Shown here piece by piece: positions 35,149-43,148 of a stretch of 64,000 nt of DNA. The notes beneath the pieces are model-generated. The model saw only the letters and a list, made by a program, of their open reading frames with translations. It did not search any database and was not told the origin of the DNA. The position numbers and the translations under genes were made by a program. The stretch is from Mycolicibacterium fallax (GTDB lineage Bacteria; Actinomycetota; Actinomycetes; Mycobacteriales; Mycobacteriaceae). How positions within the stretch are numbered: position 1 is the first letter of the stretch; every line of letters begins with the position of its first letter. Location: NCBI RefSeq assembly GCF_010726955.1, contig NZ_AP022603.1:3410001-3474000 (forward strand), in the 5' to 3' direction.

Positions 35149-36660
35149 ATGACGATAGCTATGACGATGCAAGAACAGATCCGGAAGCTCGACGCTGCCG
35201 GTGTTTCGGCCCGCCAGATCGCCAAGGATCTGGGGATCTCCCGCGACTCGGTCGCGAAATACATTGCCGTGCAGGATTTCTCACCGAAGCCGCCGGTGAT
35301 TCATCGGCGTCCGGGTGCTTCGGTGCTGACCGGGTTCACGTCGGTGATCGATGAGTGGCTGGCCGAGGATGAGGGTCGGCCCCGCAAGCAGCGCCACACT
35401 GCCCAGCGGGTCTGTGACCGGCTGGTCGCCGAACACGGGTATGGGGGGTCGTATTCGGCGGTGCAGCGCTATGTGAAGGCCTACCGGGCCGCGCGCCGCA
35501 GCGCGCGGCAGGGGTTCTCCGAGTTGGTGTGGCCGCCGGGGGTCGGGCAGGTCGACTTCGGGCAGGCCCAAGCGGTGATCGCCGGGGTGATGCAGGTGCT
35601 GCACGTGCTGGTGGTCACCTTCCCGCACTCCAACATGCGCTATGTCCAGGCCTATCCGGGGGAAACTGCTGAGAGCGTGTGCCATGGCCTGCGGGTGATC
35701 TTCGAGCACATCGGCGGCGCGGCGCGGGAGCTGATTTTCGACAACGCCGCCGGGGCGGGGCGCCGTCGCGGGGAGAAGGTCGTCGAATCGACGCTGTTTG
35801 GGGCGTTCCGCGCGCACTATCGGTGTGCGGCGCGGTACTGCAACCCGTATTCCGGGCATGAGAAGGGCAGTGTGGAGAACGCGGTGGGGTTCTTGCGCCG
35901 CAACCTGATGGTCCCCGAACCCCGGGCCGAGAGCTTGTCCGGGCTCAACGCGATGCTGCTGGCCCGCTGCGAGGAGCTCGCCGCCACGGGGCATTACCGC
36001 AAGCAGACCCCGATCAGTGAACTGTTTGACGCCGACCGGGCCGCGCTGCTGGCGCTGCCCGGTGTCGGGTTCGACCCGGTGCGCTATGTGGCGCGGCGCA
36101 CCGACAAGACCGGCAGTCTGCTCGTCGAGGGCCGTTCCTACTGCGCCGGGCCGGCGATGGCCGCCCAGACGGTCACCGTCGGAGTGCGTTTTGACCGCAT
36201 CGAGTTCCTCGATGCCCACGGCCACCCGGTGATCTCATTGCCGCGGGCCTACACCAACACCACCGAGACGGTGTTCGACCCGGTGGCACTGTTGCCGCTG
36301 CTGGCGGCCAAGCCCGGCACCTGGGGCAACTCCCCGGTCCGCGCCCTGGTCAGCGACCCGGTGCGGGACTGGCTCGACGCCGCCGCCGTCCGGGAGCGCC
36401 GTGACATGCTCGCCGCGATCCACGCGGCGGCCGGCCCAGCGGGCTTCGGCAACACCATCATCGCCGCGGAGACCGTCATCGCCACCGGCGCCGCGGAACC
36501 AGCCGCGGTCGGCATGCTGGCCCGGCGCATCGCCGCCGGCGCCGAACCCCTGGCCTCGGCCGTGGACCTGAGCGTCTACGACACCCTCGCCATCGCCGAG
36601 GCCACAGCACTGGACCAAACCGCGATGGCCGCCGCTGACGCCGGGCAGGTGTCGGCGTGA
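35149..36660 (+). CDS. istA: IS21-family transposase IstA
   Basis: 503 residues; the ATG at 35149 has a GGGGAG site. N-terminal helix-turn-helix 'GVSARQIAKDLGISRDSVAKYI', then the DDE integrase core: first Asp in 'VGQVDFGQAQ', second in 'ELIFDNAAG', Glu in 'GHEKGSVENAVGFLRRN'. The C-terminal third is the IS21 beta-barrel region ('VEGRSYCAG'). It ends with a GTGA overlap with istB. It appears intact, so the transposase may be active if a helper IstB is supplied by another copy. Confidence 0.93.
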   Translation: MTIAMTMQEQIRKLDAAGVSARQIAKDLGISRDSVAKYIAVQDFSPKPPVIHRRPGASVLTGFTSVIDEWLAEDEGRPRKQRHTAQRVCDRLVAEHGYGGSYSAVQRYVKAYRAARRSARQGFSELVWPPGVGQVDFGQAQAVIAGVMQVLHVLVVTFPHSNMRYVQAYPGETAESVCHGLRVIFEHIGGAARELIFDNAAGAGRRRGEKVVESTLFGAFRAHYRCAARYCNPYSGHEKGSVENAVGFLRRNLMVPEPRAESLSGLNAMLLARCEELAATGHYRKQTPISELFDADRAALLALPGVGFDPVRYVARRTDKTGSLLVEGRSYCAGPAMAAQTVTVGVRFDRIEFLDAHGHPVISLPRAYTNTTETVFDPVALLPLLAAKPGTWGNSPVRALVSDPVRDWLDAAAVRERRDMLAAIHAAAGPAGFGNTIIAAETVIATGAAEPAAVGMLARRIAAGAEPLASAVDLSVYDTLAIAEATALDQTAMAAADAGQVSA

Positions 36661-37387
36661 GCGCGGTCAGCGTCGCCGATGTCGTCGCCGCGGGCCGGCA
36701 GGCGTATCTGACCGTGGCGGTGCTGCAGGAATGGGCGACCAAGGCCACCCCGCGCCAGCGTGAGTATCTCCACGGGATGCTGACCGCGGAGAACGACTCC
36801 GGGCCCGTTCCCGGCGGGCCCGGCTGCTGACCGCCGCCCGGCTGCCCGCAGCCAAATCCCTCGACGGCTACGACTGGACCGCCGTCGGGTTCCCCGACGG
36901 CTACGGACGCCAGCAGCTCGCCGACCTGGAATTCCTCGACCACGCCCAAGACCTGATCCTCTTCGGCGATGTCGGGACCGGCAAAACGCATCTGGCCACC
37001 GCCTTGGCCGCCGAAGCCTGCCAGCGCGGCATCCCGGCCCGCTACTTCACCACCTCCAGCCTGGTGATGACGCTGCGCCGCGCCAAAGACACCGGCCGCC
37101 TCGACCGGGAGCTGGCCACCCTCGCCAAAATCCCGCTGCTGGTCCTCGACGAACTCGGCTACCTACCGATCGACCCCGAAGGAGCGCGGCTGCTGTTCCA
37201 GGTCATCTCCGAGGCCTACGAAAAACGCAGCCTCATCATCACCACCAACCTTGAATTCTCGAAGTGGGGAACGGTGTTCGGAGACGACAACATGGCCGCG
37301 GCGATCATCGACCGCCTCGTGCACCACGGACGGCTCCTACGCTTCCGCGGCGACTCCTACCGCGTCAGCCACGCCCTCATGAAATGA
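36657..37387 (+). pseudogene. istB: IS21-family helper ATPase IstB, frameshifted
   Basis: The gene starts at GTG 36657 overlapping the istA stop and reads VSAVSVADVVAAGRQAYL in frame to about 36799, then hits TGA at 36827-36829. From about 36800 the -1 frame continues as normal IstB: 'KSLDGYDWTAVGF', P-loop 'LFGDVGTGKTHLA', Walker B 'LLVLDELGYLP', and 'SLIITTNLEFSKW' to the stop at 37387. A single missing C in the run at 36798-36800 would explain the break. It is probably inactive, or a sequencing error; ~240 residues if repaired. Confidence 0.85.
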
Positions 37388-38156
37388 CCCCACCCACCGG
37401 ACCAGGAAAACCAACAGCGATGACCGAACACCCTACGCCCACCTCGGCGTCCCCGACGCCACCGAACGAGACCGCCTCAACACCGCGATGCTCACCGGCG
37501 ACGGCGAATCCGACTTCTACGACGGCACCGGCCGCCCCGCGCCCTAGCCCGACAACTTCGACGATTGGAGCCCCGCCACCAGCCCCCACCGACACCGAAC
37601 CCCCACCAGCCACCCTTCTGACCCACCCCCTCCGACCACAAATCCACAGTGCCGCAACACAATCCGACCATGACCCAGCCCATCGCCCAACCGCAGCGCT
37701 CACATGGCCGGAAATCCCAACAACATGGCCGGAAAATTAGCGCTCAAACGGCCGGAAACCTATTGACAAAACACACCAGGGCACTGCTCGACGCTGGGTT
37801 GCGTGACGTGCGGAACCAAGGGGTGCTGCTGCGCGGGGTGAATGCGACCTCCGCCGATCTGCTGGATCTGTGTTTCGCACTGCAGGGCGAAGCCGGCGTG
37901 CTGCCCTACTACTTCTACATGTGCGACATGATCCCCAACGCCGAACACTGGCGCATCGCCGTGTGGGAAGCCCAGCAGCTGCAACTGGAGATCATGGGCT
38001 ATCTGCCCGGCTTCGCCACACCGCGAATCGTCTGCGACGTGCCCTACGTCGGCAAAAGGTGGGTCCATCAGGTGGCCTATTACGATCGGATCCGGGGCGT
38101 GTCGCACTGGAGCAAGAATTACCGAGGAATTGTCAATACCTGTGGATCGGGGTGTT

Positions 38157-39468
38157 TCAGGCGACCTCCGTCCCGGCGTGCTGATCGTCGTCTGAGGGCG
38201 GTGTCTGCGGCGTGATGTCGGCGGGACGCTCAAGCAGCTTGCCTTTGTGGAAGGCCGCGCCAGCGCGCACCAGGGCAACCAGGTGCGGGGCGTTGACAGC
38301 CCGCCAACGGGCCGCGGCGGCATCGATCAGCTTGTAGGCCATGGCCAGACCGGCCACCCGCGATCCCGGCCCCTTGGTCACCTTGGTCCTCAAACGCACT
38401 GTGGCGAAGGTGCTTTCGATCGGATTGGTCGTACGCAGGTGGATCCAATGTTCGGCCGGGTACTTGAAGAACTCCAGCAGCACATCGAGGTCGTCGGTGA
38501 TCTTGGCGACCGCCTTGGTACTTGGCGCCGAAATCGACCTCGAACGCTTTCACCGCGAGCTGGGCCTTGTCGATATCCTCGGCGTTGTAGATCTCCTTGA
38601 GTGCCGCCAGGGCCGACGGGTGTGCTGATTTCGGCAGTGCGGCAAGAACATTAGCCTGCTTGTGGAACCAGCACCGCTGCTCTTTGGTGGCCGGGAACAC
38701 CTCACGCACCGCTTTCCAGAACCCGAGCGCACCGTCACCGACGGCGAGCACGGGGGCGGTCATGCCGCGCCGTTTGCAGTCGCGCAGCAGATCGGCCCAC
38801 GACTCGGCCGATTCACGGTAGCCGTCGCTGATCGCCACCAGTTCCTTGCGCCCGTCGGCGCGCACACCGAGCATCACCAGCAGGCACAGCTTCTCCTGGT
38901 CCAGACGGACCTTGAGATGGATGCCGTCAACCCACAGGTAGACGTAGTCGGTGCCCGACAGATCGCGGCGACCGAACGCGGCGGCCTCGTCTTGCCACTG
39001 CGACGTCAGCCGGGTGATCGTGGATGCCGACAGCCCGGCACCGGAGCCGAGGAACTGCTCCAGGGCCGGGGTGAAATCGCTGGTCGACAAGCCATGCAGG
39101 TACAGCAGCGGCAGGACCTCACTCATCTGCGGAGACTTGCGCGCCCAGGCCGGCAGGATCGCGGAGGAGAACCGCTTGCGTTCGCCCGTGTCCAGGTCGA
39201 GGCGGCGGTCGTTGACCCGCGGAGCTTTCACCTCGACTGCGCCGGCCGCGGTCAGCACCTCACGGGCTTGGTGGTAGCCGTTGCGCACCACCAGTCGGTG
39301 ACCGTTGTCATCAAGCTGGTCGGCGTACTGAGCCACGTAGGCAGCGACCTCAGCCTGCAACGCCGTGGCCAGCATCTGCCGAGCGCCGTCGCGAACGATC
39401 TCATCGAGCAATGAGCGTCCGCCGGTTTCGTCGTTGGTCTCCTGGCCATCGTGAACTACGGTGAGCAT
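38157..39468 (-). pseudogene. IS256-family transposase, frameshifted (copy 1)
   Basis: Reading from the ATG at 39468 the sequence follows the copy-2 transposase (DDE residues in 'LWVDGIHLKVRL' and 'LAVGDGALGFW') until 'FGAKY' near 38520. There copy 1 lacks one base relative to copy 2 (…CGCCTTGG-TACTT… against …CGCTTTAGGATACTT… on the plus strand), and the rest ('HWIHLRTTNPIESTFATVR', carrying the catalytic Glu) continues in another frame to the stop at 38157. Full length would be about 437 residues. Predicted inactive; movement would need the transposase of copy 2. Confidence 0.88.
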
Positions 39469-39554
39469 GGGCGTACCTTCCCAACCAGCGCGCCAACGCC
39501 GGTCTTGATCGAATACCTGATTCCGTAATGATCATCCTCGGGAAGGTGCGCCCA
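39468..39554 (-). promoter_or_regulatory. Stem-loop covering the transposase start, IS256 copy 1
   Basis: 15-bp arms (39468-39482 and 39540-39554) with one G-U-type mismatch and a 57-nt loop. On the mRNA strand the inner arm holds the GGGAAGGT ribosome site and the first base of the ATG. Transcripts entering from outside would hide the start, a known device of insertion sequences to avoid read-through expression. The same structure is present in copy 2. Confidence 0.6.
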
Positions 39555-39604
39555 TTTTCACGCCCCCACGCCGAGGCTCATCCACAGGTATTGATCATTG
39601 CTCC

Positions 39605-39813
39605 CGGCTTCGTGATGAACTGCTCAACTCGTGGCGGTTCGACTCCCTGCTGGAAGCCAGGGTGCTCATCGAGGACTGGCGTCGTGACTACAACGCCAAT
39701 CGGCCCCACACCGCCCACGGCGACCTCACCCCGGCCGAGTTTGCCCTACAGTGGGCCACGACCCATCAACCGAAAGTCGCATAACGACTGGACCACAAAA
39801 CGGGTCCCCCTCA
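39605..39813 (+). mobile_element. IS3-family remnant (3' end of orfB)
   Basis: The frame 39605-39784 reads RLRDELLNSWRFDSLLEAR, then 'IEDWRRDYNANRPHTAHGDLTPAEFALQW', ending KVA-stop; this is the C-terminus of an IS3-family (IS150-like) transposase with the catalytic-domain end. The element's right end appears to be GGGTCCCCCTCA at 39802-39813. Everything upstream is missing, cut at the IS256 junction. It lies inside a DUF326-type gene whose 3' part follows. Confidence 0.82.
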
Positions 39814-39814
39814 C

Positions 39815-39931
39815 TCCTGCGGGGATGAATGCGGCAGGCACGCCGAGCGCCACGAACACTGCCGAATTTGCACCGAAGTGTGCCGACGTTGCGAGCAGGC
39901 GTGCCAGCAGCTGCTTACATCGCTGGGCTGA
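39815..39931 (+). pseudogene. DUF326 / four-helix-bundle copper-binding protein, 3' fragment
   Basis: 38 codons ending in TGA read [19 protein letters not shown], then [15 protein letters not shown]. Spaced Cys-x-x-x-Cys and Cys-x-x-Cys pairs with His are the hallmark of DUF326 proteins related to the copper-storage Csp family. The 5' part was removed by the IS3 insertion ending at 39813. Its place beside copA/copZ agrees with an original role in copper binding. Non-functional as found. Confidence 0.72.
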
Positions 39932-40046
39932 TCCTGCTAACTTCCAGGAGCGCACCGACCTGGCGAACGCATCAGTGACATGGCTGATCTCGGCACCTGC
40001 GTTGCCGACCTGCGCTTTTGCCTCGACGACGCAACCCTTGAGGTGG

Positions 40047-42362
40047 TCATCGACCATTCGCTGCGGCTCGCGCACTTGCCGCAATGAGCGCGGGCCCCTT
40101 AGCGGCTTGGCTGTTGAACGACCGAAGACGCAGGCTGTTTCCGACGACGAACACGCTGGAAAATGCCATCGCTGCCCCGGCCAGCATGGGGTTGAGTAGG
40201 CCCAGTGCCGCCAGCGGTATGGCCGCGACGTTGTAGGCGAACGCCCAGAACAGGTTGGTTTGGATGGCGCGCAGCGTGCTGCGGGACAGGCGAATCGCGT
40301 CTGCGGCACTGCGCAGATCGCCGCGTACCAACGTGATGTCGGCTGCTTCGATGGCGACGTCGGTGCCGGTGCCCATCGCCAACCCGAGGTCGGCCTGCGC
40401 CAGGGCCGCGGCGTCGTTGACGCCGTCGCCGACCATTGCGACCACTTTGCCTTCGGTCTGCAGTCGGGCGACAACCTCAACTTTTTCCTGTGGCATCACC
40501 TCCGCGATGATCTGGTCGATGCCGACCTCGGCACCGATCTGGTGGGCCACGATGGCGTTGTCTCCAGTCAGCAGCACCGGTGTCAGGCCCAGAGCGATGA
40601 GGTCGGCGACCGCTTGCGCGCTGGTGGGTTTGACTTGGTCGGCGATGGCCAGCAGACCCCGGGGCTGACCGTCCCATGCGACGGAGACCACCGTCTTCCC
40701 TTGCCTCTCGGCGTCGGTTTTGGCCTCGGCAAGCTCAGGGGGCAGCGGCAAAGACCAGTCGGCGAGCAGTGATTCACGCCCGACCACAACGGCGTGGCCG
40801 TCGACGATGCCTCGGACGCCCTTGCCTTCCACGTTGGCGAAATCCTGCACTGGGGGCAACGTCCCAAGCTCCGCGGCCGCACCGCTGGAGATTGCCTTGG
40901 CAATGGGATGCTCTGAGGCATCCTCCAGCGCTCCGGCGAACCTAAGCAGGTCGGCGCGGTCGGTACTGGCGGCGGGAATCACATCGCTCAGCGCCATCTT
41001 GCCGGTGGTGACCGTGCCGGTCTTGTCCAGCACCACCGTGTCGATGCGGCGAGTGGACTCGAGCACTTCGGGGCCTTTGATGAGGATGCCGAGTTGTGCC
41101 CCGCGCCCGGTGCCGACCAGCAGTGCGGTCGGGGTGGCCAGACCCAGCGCGCACGGGCAGGCAATGATCAGCACGGCGACCGCCGCGGTGAACCCTGCGC
41201 TGGCGGGAAAGCCAGCGACAAGCCACGCGCCGAGTGTAACCAGCGACACGGCGATCACGATCGGAACGAAGACGGCCGACACCCGGTCGGCCAGACGCTG
41301 CACCTGCGCCTTACCGGACTGGGCGTTTTCCACCAGCTTGGCCATCTGCGCCAGCTGGGTGTCTGAGCCGACACGGGTGGCCCGCACAATGATTCGGCCG
41401 CCGGCGTTGACGGTGGCCCCGGTGACAGCGTCGCCCGCGGCGACCTCCACCGGCACCGATTCCCCGGTGAGCATGGAGGCGTCGACGGCTGAGCTACCCG
41501 ATACGACGACTCCGTCGGTAGCGATCTTTTCGCCTGGCCGCACGACGAACTCGTCGCCGGGAGCGAGCCGGTCGATCGGTATGCGGGTCTCGACACCGTC
41601 GCGCATGACCGCCACGTCCTTGGCGCCCAGTTGCAGCAACGCCCGCAGTGCCGCCCCCGCCCGGCGCTTGGAGCGTTTCTCGAAGTATCGGCCAAGCAGC
41701 ACGAACATCGTCACGCCCGCCGCGACCTCGAGGTAGATGTTGGCCGCACCATCGCTGGGAGCGACGGTCAGCGTGAATTCATGGGTCATGCCCGGCATGC
41801 CGGCGGTGCCGAAGAGCAACGCATACAGCGACCACAGCAGTGCGGCCGTCGTGCCCAGTGAGATGAGGGTGTCCATGGTGGCCGTACCGCGACGCAGGTT
41901 CGTCAGCGCGGCCTTGTGGAACGGCCAGCCTGCCCACGCGACCACCGGGGTGGCCAACGCCAGAGAAACCCACTGCCAGTAGGTGAACTGCAGGACAGGG
42001 ACCATCGCCATGGCGATGACTGGAACCGATAGCACGATGGCACCGATCAGGCGACGACGCAGCGCGCTCAGTTCCGCGCCGTCGGCATTCTCAACGCCGG
42101 AGCCGGCGCCGTGATCCTCGCCGCGCCGCAACGTCGCAGTGTAGCCGGTCTTGTCGACCTCGGTGATCAATGTCTGAGGGTCGGTTCCCGACCGCACGGT
42201 GATGTGGGCCTTTTCGGTGGCGTAGTTCACGGTGGCGGTGACACCGTCGAGTTTGTTGAGATTGCGCTCGATGCGCGCAGCGCAGGAGGCGCATGTCATG
42301 CCCCTGATATCGAGTTCGACGTGGGCACCGGCGGGCGTGGGTTGCACCGATGATGTTGACAT
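40047..42362 (-). CDS. copA: Copper-exporting P1B-type ATPase
   Basis: 771 residues. N-terminal heavy-metal-associated domain with GMTCASC (residues 21-27), eight predicted membrane segments, transmembrane metal motif CPC in '[21 protein letters not shown]', phosphorylation motif DKTGT, 'SEHPIAKAI' (HP motif), and the hinge '[12 protein letters not shown]'. The CPC plus C-terminal N/S-containing helices ('[10 protein letters not shown]', '[18 protein letters not shown]') mark Cu(I) export (CopA/CtpV-like). copZ lies 77 nt upstream and a CsoR-type palindrome before that, so the two genes form a copper-induced operon. Confidence 0.94.
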   Translation of the reverse strand: MSTSSVQPTPAGAHVELDIRGMTCASCAARIERNLNKLDGVTATVNYATEKAHITVRSGTDPQTLITEVDKTGYTATLRRGEDHGAGSGVENADGAELSALRRRLIGAIVLSVPVIAMAMVPVLQFTYWQWVSLALATPVVAWAGWPFHKAALTNLRRGTATMDTLISLGTTAALLWSLYALLFGTAGMPGMTHEFTLTVAPSDGAANIYLEVAAGVTMFVLLGRYFEKRSKRRAGAALRALLQLGAKDVAVMRDGVETRIPIDRLAPGDEFVVRPGEKIATDGVVVSGSSAVDASMLTGESVPVEVAAGDAVTGATVNAGGRIIVRATRVGSDTQLAQMAKLVENAQSGKAQVQRLADRVSAVFVPIVIAVSLVTLGAWLVAGFPASAGFTAAVAVLIIACPCALGLATPTALLVGTGRGAQLGILIKGPEVLESTRRIDTVVLDKTGTVTTGKMALSDVIPAASTDRADLLRFAGALEDASEHPIAKAISSGAAAELGTLPPVQDFANVEGKGVRGIVDGHAVVVGRESLLADWSLPLPPELAEAKTDAERQGKTVVSVAWDGQPRGLLAIADQVKPTSAQAVADLIALGLTPVLLTGDNAIVAHQIGAEVGIDQIIAEVMPQEKVEVVARLQTEGKVVAMVGDGVNDAAALAQADLGLAMGTGTDVAIEAADITLVRGDLRSAADAIRLSRSTLRAIQTNLFWAFAYNVAAIPLAALGLLNPMLAGAAMAFSSVFVVGNSLRLRSFNSQAAKGPALIAASARAAANGR

Positions 42363-42439
42363 TCAGGACTTCCTCTCAGGCGGGGGACGCATCCGCGGAC
42401 TCATGGCCGCTGCCGCGGCAACACGCTGGGTCAGGGTGG

Positions 42440-42652
42440 TCAGCCAACCCGCACAGCGGTGTATCCGGCCTCGACGACCGCTGCCAACACCGCGGCATCG
42501 GCGGCGGGCTCGTCGCTTGTCACCACCAACTTTCCCGTCGCAGCACTCACCTCTGCCCGCTTAACACCGTCAAGATCGCGGACTGCGTCTCGAACCGACG
42601 ACTCGCAGTGCCCGCAAGTCATCCCCGTAACGCGGTATTCCGTCGTAGTCAT
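42440..42652 (-). CDS. copZ: Copper chaperone CopZ-like HMA protein
   Basis: 70 residues, GAGGGAGC-type ribosome site upstream. A single ferredoxin-like HMA domain with 'VTGMTCGHCESSVRDAV' (MxCxxC metal site at ~11-15) and the ending 'VVEAGYTAVRVG'. It delivers Cu(I) to CopA, encoded next in the same direction. The CsoR-like palindrome lies 88 nt upstream of its start. Confidence 0.92.
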   Translation of the reverse strand: MTTTEYRVTGMTCGHCESSVRDAVRDLDGVKRAEVSAATGKLVVTSDEPAADAAVLAAVVEAGYTAVRVG

Positions 42653-42739
42653 CCCGAGCTCCCTTTCTCATGATGGCGATGCGGCGATGTTGTTACGCCC
42701 GAGCGCCGAGCAAAGCAGCGCCGTCGTCAACCGCCACCA

Positions 42740-42758
42740 TATACCCCTATGGGGTATA
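42740..42758. promoter_or_regulatory. CsoR/RicR-type copper operator
   Basis: TATACCCCTATGGGGTATA is a perfect palindrome with 8-bp arms and a 3-bp centre, fitting the TACCCC/GGGGTA pattern of CsoR-family copper repressors. It lies upstream of copZ-copA. No csoR or ricR gene is in the window. Confidence 0.82.
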
Positions 42759-42774
42759 CAAGAAGGGTGCACGC

Positions 42775-42795
42775 GATTCTTCATCGAATCTTCAT
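42775..42795. promoter_or_regulatory. Direct repeat, candidate response-regulator site before copZ-copA
   Basis: GATTCTTCAT (42775-42784) and GAATCTTCAT (42786-42795) differ at one base and start 11 bp apart, the usual spacing for OmpR-family tandem binding. Similar repeats lie at 49259-49279 and 52784-52804. Confidence 0.5.
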
Positions 42796-43148
42796 GCGTC
42801 CAGTGACGCCGGCCATATCGAGTTGAGGCCAGGACCATTGGGCGTACGGCTTGAGTCAGTAGACAGGCATGCTGATGTTAAACAAGAAATAGGCGAAGGG
42901 GTGATCTCACGATCATCGCGATGGTGTTGATCCGGGCGGCGTGAATTTCGGTCGTGGTGTTGGCCATCCGCTACTTGGCTCGTTGCACCAAGTTGTCGCG
43001 CATAACCTCTTGGGGCGCAGAGGATCTGCTGCAAGCAGGGCGACGCGCACGGTGAGTTCCCTTGATGGGCCATGCGCTGGGGCGGCCGAGGCGGTGGCTC
43101 ACCATTCGGTATGTCGCTCCGCGACGCCCATGCAGCACAACGGTTAAG

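Larger units (their letters stand above)
34961..37775 (+). mobile_element. IS21-family insertion sequence
   Basis: 2815 bp, beginning TGT and ending ACA, flanked by CCAGGG at 34955-34960 and 37776-37781 (6-bp target duplication). The ends share a degenerate inverted repeat (TGT..., then ATAGGT-TCCG). The right end carries three GGCCGGAAA copies at 37706, 37727 and 37750, the multiple end repeats typical of IS21 elements. It encodes istA and a frameshifted istB. The 388 bp after istB hold no intact gene, only a short coding-like stretch (LGVPDATERDRLNTAML, about 37440-37490). It interrupts the aminomutase gene. Confidence 0.92.
34015..38122 (+). pseudogene. Lysine 2,3-aminomutase-like radical SAM gene split by IS21 and cut by IS256
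   Basis: The 5' part (34015-34960) begins with a GTG overlapping the amine oxidase stop and carries the radical SAM cluster motif CPQYCGHC (Cys177, 181, 184; CxxxCxxC), 'VVVSGGDVANLPW' and 'GVNLALHTHINH'. After the IS21 element the frame resumes at 37782: joining across one CCAGGG gives ...EATRALLDAGLRDVRNQG..., with 'LLRGVNAT', 'LPYYFYMCDMIPNAEHW' and 'VPYVGKRWVHQV', all typical of KamA. Joined length is 429 codons up to KNY at 38122, where IS256 copy 1 begins; about the last few residues are lost. The intact enzyme would have isomerised lysine (or a related amino acid) to the beta-amino acid with PLP and SAM. As it stands it should be inactive. Confidence 0.9.
38123..39604 (-). mobile_element. 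IS256-family element, copy 1 (no target duplication)
   Basis: 1482 bp, nearly identical in layout to the copy at 50214. The terminal 25-bp inverted repeats share TCAATACCTGTGGAT (38133-38147 and the complement at 39578-39592). The 8 bp outside the left end (AGAATTAC, within the aminomutase gene) and right end (CGGCTTCG, within an IS3 remnant) differ, so there is no duplication. This suggests a deletion or recombination between two former copies. Its transposase is frameshifted. Confidence 0.9.
42653..43148. other. Regulatory/intergenic region between copZ and IS1380
   Basis: Holds the CsoR-type palindrome (42740-42758) and an 11-bp-spaced direct repeat (42775-42795). To the right, up to the IS1380 boundary, I see no convincing gene; a minus-strand frame ending at 42971 (…QEVMRDNLVQRAK) may be the tail of something that originally lay after the methyltransferase gene. 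Confidence 0.5.

Noticed and set aside
36657..36829. Programmed frameshift to make IstB
   Set aside because: No slippery heptamer such as A6G was seen at the break; a simple base loss explains it better.
37388..37740. Small frames after istB
   Set aside because: A coding-like stretch exists in one frame but no start codon or complete gene; treated as part of the IS21 right end.
39980..40087. Small 35-codon frame (MADLGTCVADLRFCLDD...) between the DUF326 fragment and copA
   Set aside because: It overlaps the copA 3' end antisense, has only a distant AGGAG and no recognisable family.
42971..43140. Minus-strand frame ending ...MRDNLVQRAK
   Set aside because: No start outside IS1380 and no recognised family; mentioned only as a possible remnant.
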